Positions 41,903-46,912 of a stretch of 46,912 bases of DNA are shown here, piece after piece. Position numbers and translations under genes: made by a program. The notes beneath the pieces were generated by a model. The model saw nothing but the letters and a program-made list of their open reading frames with translations. It was not told the origin of the DNA and searched no databases. The stretch spans positions 1 through 46,912 of the forward strand of contig JANPJV010000188.1 in the NCBI GenBank assembly GCA_031425695.1, read 5' to 3'. The stretch is from JANPJV01 sp031425695 (GTDB taxonomy: Bacteria; Pseudomonadota; Gammaproteobacteria; Xanthomonadales; SZUA-5). How positions within the stretch are numbered: position 1 is the stretch's first letter; every line of letters begins with the position of its first letter.

Positions 41903-42975
41903 GGTGGGCTCTCGCGGGATGCGGGCACTGGGATCTGCACGCTGACGCCATAGTATCCAGCGCGCTCCGTCACTTCCAGCCGCGCGCGCGCACCGAAGAC
42001 GAAGTGTAGCCGCTGGCGGACGTTTTCCTGGGCCATGCCATGGCCGCCACGGTGGGGCGGCAGCGGATCTGGCCGCGGGTTCTCGACGCTCAAGGTCAGG
42101 AGATCGCCGCTCATGCGGGCACTGATGCGCACGCTGCCGCCACCCTCGAGTGGCTGGATGCCGTGGTAGACGGCGTTCTCGACAAGGGGCTGCAGCAGCA
42201 GCGGTGGTACTGGCAGGTTCTTCGGCGCGCCGGCGACATCCCATTCGACGCGCAGGCGGTCGCCGAGGCGCAGTGCCTCGATCGACAGGTACCGCTCGCA
42301 CAGCTCGAGCTCTCGTTCCAGCGCATGCGACTTCTCTCCGGCGGCAAGGGCAGCACGAAACAGGTCAGCCAGGTCGACGATCACCTGTTCGGCCAGATCG
42401 GCGTCCTCGCGCACCAGTCCGGCAATGGTATTCATGCTGTTGAACAGGAAATGTGGACGAATGCGCGCGGTCAGTGCGGCAATCTCGGCGCGTGCCTGCG
42501 CCTCCACGCGCTGGCGCCATTGCACATGCACGTAGGCGTAGCGCAGGCCCGCGGCTGCGATCAGCAGCGCCATGACGACGATGCCACCGACGAAGCGGTT
42601 CTCGCTTTTGACCTCGGGCGTAAGGCCGATGCCCAGCATGTGGTCGACGCGGAACGCGATCCAGCCGAGCGTGAACCCAGTCAGCGCGACGATCCCGCCA
42701 ACCACCAGCAGAGCCGTTCCCGGCGACAACGCCAACAGCTTCGGCCGCAGCAGGCACAGCACCGCCACGGTCGAGAGCGCGATCCATTGTGCGAGTACGG
42801 TGCCGGTACTGAGCGCGTTCCACCAATCGAGGCCGGCGCTGCCGGGAGAAAAGATGCCGACCAGTACCACCAGCTCGGCCAGCACCATCGCCGCAAATAC
42901 CGTGGGTGCCTCGCAAAAGGCCGGCAACCAGTCGCCGGTCGACGGCAGTCGATGCAGGCGCTTGCTCGCGGCCAT
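41899..42975 (-). CDS. algZ: Sensor kinase AlgZ (LytS/His_kinase family)
   Basis: This 358-residue membrane kinase has about four hydrophobic helices within residues 23-148, no long periplasmic domain, and then the His_kinase block with the phosphoacceptor His175 in IRPHFLFNSMNTIAGLV. The ATP-binding domain has PPLLLQPLVENAVYHGIQPL and GGHGMAQENVRQRL. This short architecture is that of AlgZ/FimS, which regulates AlgR. It starts with ATG at 42975 and ends in an ATGA overlap with a 16-codon frame before algR. It follows the DUF1499 gene by 17 bp, so the three are likely one operon. Confidence 0.93.
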   Translation of the reverse strand: MAASKRLHRLPSTGDWLPAFCEAPTVFAAMVLAELVVLVGIFSPGSAGLDWWNALSTGTVLAQWIALSTVAVLCLLRPKLLALSPGTALLVVGGIVALTGFTLGWIAFRVDHMLGIGLTPEVKSENRFVGGIVVMALLIAAAGLRYAYVHVQWRQRVEAQARAEIAALTARIRPHFLFNSMNTIAGLVREDADLAEQVIVDLADLFRAALAAGEKSHALERELELCERYLSIEALRLGDRLRVEWDVAGAPKNLPVPPLLLQPLVENAVYHGIQPLEGGGSVRISARMSGDLLTLSVENPRPDPLPPHRGGHGMAQENVRQRLHFVFGARARLEVTERAGYYGVSVQIPVPASRESPP

Positions 42976-42992
42976 CCCGAGCCGTGCTCAGC

Positions 42993-43457
42993 TCAAGGCT
43001 GCGACTGGTAGGCGGCGCGCAGGGCGGCCATGCGCTTGCGGTTGGCGCCCATGTCCGAATAGCCCACGCGCGAGGCCGACCGCAGGTGGATTTCCCCACG
43101 CACGTCGTCGAAGCGCACCTCGATGTCGTCGATGAAGCGAAACAGGCGGCTGACGCTGTGCGCATGCCAATGGTTGCTGGAGCGCGCCTTGATCTCGGTG
43201 TTCGGCAGGCCCTTCAAAGCGGCTTCGAGCGCACGTTCGCTGGTGGCGCGATCGGTCTTGTATGGAAATGGCTCGATGGCGTGATCGGCATCGGCGCCTT
43301 CGCTCTGGACGCAATTGGGTGAGCTTGGACACGCCCGCAACTTCGCATCCACGAGCCCGACCGGAGGCGGATTCTGGCGCGATGCCCAACTGCGCGATGC
43401 GAACAACACCACCACGGCGAGCACCAGCACCAGCAGCACGATCCCGGCGATTTTCAT
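42993..43457 (-). CDS. DUF1499 family membrane-anchored protein
   Basis: The 154-residue product begins with a membrane anchor (MKIAGIVLLVLVLAVVVLFA) and is followed by the DUF1499 domain: LRACPSSPNCVQSEG, IEPFPYKTD, the DDIEVRFDDVRGEIHLRSASRVGYSDMGANRKR block. The family is widespread and has no proven function. The C in SPNCV is a family feature. The ATG at 43457 is chosen at the anchor. Upstream is a 101-bp divergent gap to the phosphopantetheinyl transferase; downstream, 17 bp to algZ. Confidence 0.88.
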   Translation of the reverse strand: MKIAGIVLLVLVLAVVVLFASRSWASRQNPPPVGLVDAKLRACPSSPNCVQSEGADADHAIEPFPYKTDRATSERALEAALKGLPNTEIKARSSNHWHAHSVSRLFRFIDDIEVRFDDVRGEIHLRSASRVGYSDMGANRKRMAALRAAYQSQP

Positions 43458-43558
43458 GGCACTCCTGTTGGCGGCGCGAACAAACTCGTATCTGCGATCA
43501 TGCCCCCGCCACGTGACGCGCGCCATGCTCGCCGCACCCGACCCGAAGCCTCTTCCGA

Positions 43559-44212
43559 GTGACTGCAGAGCCGCCGCCGCCGCTGATACCCGACGAGGCC
43601 CATCTGTGGTGGTGGCGGATCCCGCCGCTCAGCGACGGGCCGGCGTTGACACGGCTGCGGTCGAACTGGGTGTGGTCGCGCGTACGCCCGGTGCTGGCAG
43701 CCTATGCGGGCGTCGCCGACGTCGATCTCGAAATCCTGCGCAGCGCCAACGGCAAGCCCCAGGCACCCCAGCTCGACGCGTCTTTCAGCCTCTCCCACGA
43801 CGACGAAGTCGCGCTGCTCGGCATCGCGCGCGGGCCGGCGATCGGTGTCGACGTCATGGGCGAGCGACCCTTTGGCAGTGCGCGCCAGCTCGCGCGCCGG
43901 ATCTTCAAGGACCACGAACTGGAACGCTGGGAAGGTGCTGCAATCGCGGAGCGATTCGAAATCCTGCGCACACGCTTTTGCGTCGTCGAGGCGGTCGTCA
44001 AGACACTCGACTGGCGCCTGTGGCCCGCGCTCGGCAGTCTCCACATCGTGCGCGAGGGGCGCATCGCTCGCATCCCGCTCAAGCGCGCACAGTTGCATCT
44101 GCACCATGGTTGCCGCGGTTCGCACGCGTTCGCGCTCGCCAGCGAACGCGAATTGACATCGTTGCGACACATCGACGGTGACGATCCTTCAGGTGCGCAC
44201 TCGCATTCTTGA
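43559..44212 (+). CDS. 4'-phosphopantetheinyl transferase superfamily protein
   Basis: These enzymes move the phosphopantetheine arm of CoA to a carrier protein. The 217-residue product is of the Sfp/AcpT size. FSLSHDDEVALLGIA (about 75-90), GVDVMGERPF (about 96-105) with the metal Asp, and RFCVVEAVVKTL with Glu144 and Lys148 match the family. The usual FxxKEA motif is present here in the form CVVEAVVK, that is with Val in place of the first Lys. The start is a GTG at 43559, with GAAG upstream. Its target could be a polyketide, peptide or fatty acid carrier; none is in the window. It is followed after 96 bp by the FHA-GGDEF gene. Confidence 0.82.
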   Translation: MTAEPPPPLIPDEAHLWWWRIPPLSDGPALTRLRSNWVWSRVRPVLAAYAGVADVDLEILRSANGKPQAPQLDASFSLSHDDEVALLGIARGPAIGVDVMGERPFGSARQLARRIFKDHELERWEGAAIAERFEILRTRFCVVEAVVKTLDWRLWPALGSLHIVREGRIARIPLKRAQLHLHHGCRGSHAFALASERELTSLRHIDGDDPSGAHSHS

Positions 44213-44308
44213 GCGAGCCTGTCCCCTGTGGCGGCCGGGGGCCGTTACCACTATCGAATGCGGGCGCGCTTTTGGGTGCCCGACGAGCATACAATCCGAG
44301 CAGAACCC

Positions 44309-45226
44309 ATGAATCTCAGGCCGCGGTCACCCATGGCGGAACGCGAATTCGATACGCTGACGACCCAGCGCGGCTCGCTCGCGAAGCTGGCCGAAGCCAT
44401 CTCGACCAAGCAGAGTGCGTTCCTCACGGTGACTCAAGGCGAGAGCCAGGGTCGCCGCCTCAAGCTCGCTGATGTCCCGGTCACCCTCGGACGTTCTGCC
44501 GACTGCGACTTCCGCCTGCTCAATCGAGCGATCTCGCGCCTGCATTGCCGCGTCTGGCGCGACAACTCCGGTTACTGGGTGCGCGATCTCAACTCCACCA
44601 ACAAGACCTATCTCAACGATCGCCCGGTCGTCGAGGCGCGCCTGAAAGACGGCGACTTCATCACCGTCGGCGGCATCGTCGTGCAGTTCACCCAGGAGAA
44701 GGACGTCGACCACGCCGCCCAGGGCGAGTTCTACGACCTCATCACCAATGACCAGCTGACCGGCCTGAGCCAACGGCGCGTGTTTGAACAATCGCTCGAC
44801 CAGGAAATCGCCCGCAGCGCACGCCGCGGTCGCCAGTTCATCCTCGCCATCGCCGACATCGACGAACTCGCCCGCATCAATCGCGAATGGGGCAAGGCCG
44901 CCGGTGACGACGTCCTGAAGCAGGTCGCCAAGGCGATGAAGGCAGGCCTGCGCGAAGAAGACGTGCTGTGCCGCTTCGGCGGCGAAGAGTTCGCTGCCCT
45001 GCTGCCCGAGACCGGGCTCGAGGAAGGCGAGAAAATGCTCAACGCCATTCGCTCCGCAGTCGCCAACGTCGAGTTCTTCATCCAGGGTCAGAGCCGCCAC
45101 GCCAGCGTCAGCGTCGGCATGGTGCTGTGGACCCCCGACATGAAGAACGCCGCCGCCGCCATCGAGCGCGCCGAGATCAAGCTCAAGCAGGCCAAGGACC
45201 AGGGGCGCAACCGGATCGTCAGCTGA
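44309..45226 (+). CDS. FHA-GGDEF diguanylate cyclase
   Basis: This 305-residue cytoplasmic protein joins a phosphothreonine-binding FHA domain (about 56-120: VTLGRSADCDFRLLNRAISRLHC, LNSTNKTYLND) to a GGDEF domain (about 140-305). The active-site GGEEF is intact at 224-228 and the inhibitory RxxD site (Arg215, Asp218) stands five residues before it, so it should make cyclic di-GMP with product feedback. NDQLTGLSQRR is the usual DxLTGLxNRR with small changes. The FHA domain suggests that a Ser/Thr kinase controls it; one is at 35314. The ATG at 44309 is one choice; 44333 would remove eight residues. The stop touches a tandem repeat. Confidence 0.9.
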   Translation: MNLRPRSPMAEREFDTLTTQRGSLAKLAEAISTKQSAFLTVTQGESQGRRLKLADVPVTLGRSADCDFRLLNRAISRLHCRVWRDNSGYWVRDLNSTNKTYLNDRPVVEARLKDGDFITVGGIVVQFTQEKDVDHAAQGEFYDLITNDQLTGLSQRRVFEQSLDQEIARSARRGRQFILAIADIDELARINREWGKAAGDDVLKQVAKAMKAGLREEDVLCRFGGEEFAALLPETGLEEGEKMLNAIRSAVANVEFFIQGQSRHASVSVGMVLWTPDMKNAAAAIERAEIKLKQAKDQGRNRIVS

Positions 45227-45402
45227 TGCGCTATGCGCGGATCAGCCTTTGCTGGTGGTGGGTCTTCGCTATGCGCGGATCAGCCTTTGCTGGTGGTGGG
45301 TCTGCGCTATGCGCGGATCAGCCTTAGCTGGTGGTGGGTCTGCGCTATGCGCGGACGCTCTTGTCCCGACATCAAAATGCGTCCGCGCAGCGCAGACCCA
45401 CC
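45227..45402. repeat. GTGGGTC REP-like doublet with a tandemly expanded left half
   Basis: The core GCTATGCGCGG recurs at 45230, 45268, 45306 and 45344, an exact 38-bp period; the three spacer units (ATCAGCCTTTGCTGGTGGTG and the like) are nearly identical. The last unit changes to GGACGC and is followed by loop and a normal right half GCGTCCGCGCAGCGCAGACC. The array begins right after the cyclase stop codon and ends six bases before the bioF stop. Confidence 0.92.
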
Positions 45403-45408
45403 AGAGGC

Positions 45409-46569
45409 CTACCTCATTCCTCCCAACGCCTCCACCAGTCGGGCCACATCTTCCCTCGTGTGCGCTGCCGTCAAGCTGATACGCAGCCGCGCGCTGCCCT
45501 CGGGCACCGTCGGTGGGCGCACGGCGGGGCAATAAAAGCCCTGGTCCGCCAGCAACGCTGACCATTCCAGCGCAATTTCCGCGCTGCCCGCAATGACCGG
45601 CTGAATCGGCGAGCTCGAAGGCAACAAGCGCAAGCCGATCGCTTCTACGCCCGCGCGAAATTGCGCGATCAGTTCCTCAAGTCGTGCTCGCGCTTCATCT
45701 GCATCTCGTGCAAGCCCTACGGCCACTGTCATCGCCGCCGCCAGCGCCGGCGGCAACGCGGTCGTGTAGACGAAACTGCGCGCACTGTTGATCAATGTTT
45801 CAACCAACGTCTCACTGCCCGCGATCACCGCGCCGAAACCTCCAAGCGCCTTGCCGAACGTGCCCATCAGCACCGGTACTTCGTTGGCGCCAAGCCCGGC
45901 CGCCGCGCACGCTCCACGGCCTTGCGGCCCGAGCACCCCGAGCCCATGCGCCTCGTCGACCATCAGCCAGGCGTTCTGGCGCTGAGCCAGTTGCGCGAGC
46001 TCCATCAACGGTGCGACGTCCCCATCCATGCTGAACACGCTGTCGGTCACCAGCAGCGCGCGCCGCTCGGGCTCGCTCGCGAGCGCGCGTGAAGCGGCGT
46101 CGACATCGGCATGTGCATAGCGTTGCAGCCGTGCGCCGGCAAGGCGCGCACCATCGATTAGACAGGCGTGATTGAGCCGGTCCTGCACGCACAGATCATG
46201 ACGACCAAGCAGCGCGCCCAGGGTTCCGATCGCGGCCATGTAGCCAGTCGAAAACACCAGCGCGCGCGGATAGCCGAGCCACTCGGCCAGCGCATGCTCG
46301 AGCGCCTCGTGCTCCGCGCGGTGGCCGCCGAGCAGATGCGAAGCACGCGCACCGACGCTCTGTTTCGCGGCAGCCGTGAACGCTTCGACCAGCCGCGGAT
46401 GCTGCGCGAGGCCAAGATAGTCATTGCTGCCGAAATCAATGAGCTCGCGGCCGCCGATGGCGATGCGACCGGGGTGGGTGGCTTCGGCGACGCGCAGGCG
46501 GCGATAGAGCTCGGCTGACGAGCGCGCCGCGAGATCAGATTCCAGACGCAGTTGGAAGTCAGCGCGCAC
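45409..46569 (-). CDS. bioF: 8-amino-7-oxononanoate synthase
   Basis: BioF is a PLP enzyme that joins pimeloyl-ACP or -CoA with alanine to make KAPA in biotin synthesis. The 386-residue product has FGSNDYLGLA near residue 47, the Gly-rich stretch LGGHRAEHEALE, VDEAHGLGVLGPQGRG and the PLP lysine in GTFGKALGGFGA. The GTG at 46569 is preferred, as the frame upstream to 46656 is translation of the palindromic repeat at 46572. No strong ribosome site is seen. It lies downstream of bioB, so the bioB-bioF order is kept, with the repeat between. Confidence 0.92.
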   Translation of the reverse strand: MRADFQLRLESDLAARSSAELYRRLRVAEATHPGRIAIGGRELIDFGSNDYLGLAQHPRLVEAFTAAAKQSVGARASHLLGGHRAEHEALEHALAEWLGYPRALVFSTGYMAAIGTLGALLGRHDLCVQDRLNHACLIDGARLAGARLQRYAHADVDAASRALASEPERRALLVTDSVFSMDGDVAPLMELAQLAQRQNAWLMVDEAHGLGVLGPQGRGACAAAGLGANEVPVLMGTFGKALGGFGAVIAGSETLVETLINSARSFVYTTALPPALAAAMTVAVGLARDADEARARLEELIAQFRAGVEAIGLRLLPSSSPIQPVIAGSAEIALEWSALLADQGFYCPAVRPPTVPEGSARLRISLTAAHTREDVARLVEALGGMR

Positions 46570-46571
46570 AA

Positions 46572-46663
46572 ATTTGGAGTGCGGCGCTCCGCGCCGCTTT
46601 GGATGCTCTTGGTGGGTGCTCGCAAAAAGCATCCAGAGCGGCGCATAGCGCCGCACTCCAAAT
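46572..46663. repeat. GGAG-hairpin doublet (bioB-bioF gap)
   Basis: Outer stem ATTTGGAGT with ACTCCAAAT, small hairpins GCGGCGC-tcc-GCGCCGC and GCGGCGC-ata-GCGCCGC, inner stem TGGATGCT with AGCATCCA, and a 20-base loop. It is 92 bp long and nearly symmetrical. A half copy is at 7047. The last base lies in the bioB stop codon. Confidence 0.92.
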
Positions 46664-46912
46664 CAGGCCGCGCACGTCCGCGGCTCCGACGCCGCCGGTG
46701 CCGCCATCCCCGTCAATCCCAACCGCGCAAACAAGCGCCGATCGGCTTCGACATCGGGATTGCCGGTGGTTAGCAGCTTTTCGCCATAAAAGATCGAGTT
46801 GGCACCCGCCATGAAGCACAACGCCTGCAGCTCCTCGCTCATGCCCTCACGACCGGCCGAAAGTCGCACATGCGAGCGCGGCATCAGCAGGCGCGCGACT
46901 GCGATCGTGCGC
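46663..46912 (-). CDS. bioB: Biotin synthase, C-terminal part (5' end beyond the window)
   Basis: BioB is the radical-SAM enzyme that adds sulphur to dethiobiotin. Only the last 82 residues are inside the window: VRLSAGREGMSEELQALCFMAGANSIF, YGEKLLTTGNP, RRLFARLGL. These are the conserved C-terminal BioB blocks, and the frame has no stop up to the window end. The iron-sulphur CxxxCxxC motif would be outside. The stop at 46663-46665 touches the palindrome that separates it from bioF. Confidence 0.93.
   Translation of the reverse strand, partial: RTIAVARLLMPRSHVRLSAGREGMSEELQALCFMAGANSIFYGEKLLTTGNPDVEADRRLFARLGLTGMAAPAASEPRTCAA

Noticed and set aside
45227..45402. CRISPR array
   Set aside because: The 38-bp units are direct repeats without unique spacers, no cas genes are near, and the core belongs to a dispersed doublet family.

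Overview
The window is high-GC DNA from a gammaproteobacterium, most likely of the order Lysobacterales/Xanthomonadales. The evidence is the dnaA-dnaN-recF-gyrB origin cluster, the def-fmt-rsmB-DUF4390-ntrY and LysM-dprA-smg blocks, algZ-algR-hemC, and REP-like repeats that start with GTAG, as described in Stenotrophomonas. A closer placement (for example Rhodanobacteraceae) is a guess. No tRNA, rRNA, CRISPR array, transposase or prophage gene was seen.

Layout. 1-1104: an SDR gene and the 3' part of a fumarylacetoacetate-hydrolase-family gene, cut off exactly inside a dispersed repeat; this piece may be foreign or an assembly join. 1192-4101: an EamA transporter, a threonine/serine dehydratase and queF. 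4365-10918: dnaA, a likely oriC with two perfect DnaA boxes, dnaN, recF and gyrB, followed by a diverged second copy of the last 69 bp of gyrB. 11451-13834: ilvB-ilvN. 13962-22165, mostly minus strand: a secreted FG-GAP protein, a UPF0149 protein, ntrY, DUF4390, rsmB, fmt and def. 22476-25210: a BlaI/M56 regulatory pair, divergent from a small secreted protein, with matching operators. 25416-28419: LysM protein, dprA and smg. 28507-31262: bioC and aceK. 31485-35108: two secreted proteins of unknown function and a GspF/PilC-type protein. 35314-38347: a Ser/Thr kinase divergent from an ECF sigma factor. 38590-43457: a secreted glucose/sorbosone dehydrogenase-like protein, hemC, algR, algZ and a DUF1499 protein. 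43559-45226: a phosphopantetheinyl transferase and an FHA-GGDEF cyclase. 45409-46912: bioF and the end of bioB.

How the genes work together. The origin cluster covers initiation, the sliding clamp, gap repair and supercoiling. def and fmt remove and add the formyl group on initiator methionine; rsmB modifies 16S rRNA. bioC, bioF and bioB belong to biotin synthesis, here split into two places. Three signalling modules lie here: NtrY, AlgZ/AlgR and the ECF sigma/kinase pair, plus the BlaI/M56 switch.

The most unusual content is between the genes. Almost every gap carries a structured repeat of one of two kinds. The first kind is a 73-95 bp inverted doublet (BIME-like) made of an outer stem, a small hairpin, an inner stem and the mirror image. 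At least four sequence families share this plan, and the small hairpins change in a compensatory way between copies. The second kind is a long imperfect hairpin whose arms are tandem units of about 7-11 bp (CGCAAAG, GCAGATT, ACAAAAAG or AACCAGG types). Other notable signals are two possible homologous-replacement scars (3' end of gyrB, 5' end of algR), a 16-codon open frame joined by ATGA overlaps between algZ and algR, and a shared C-terminal NGFE ending on two secreted proteins.
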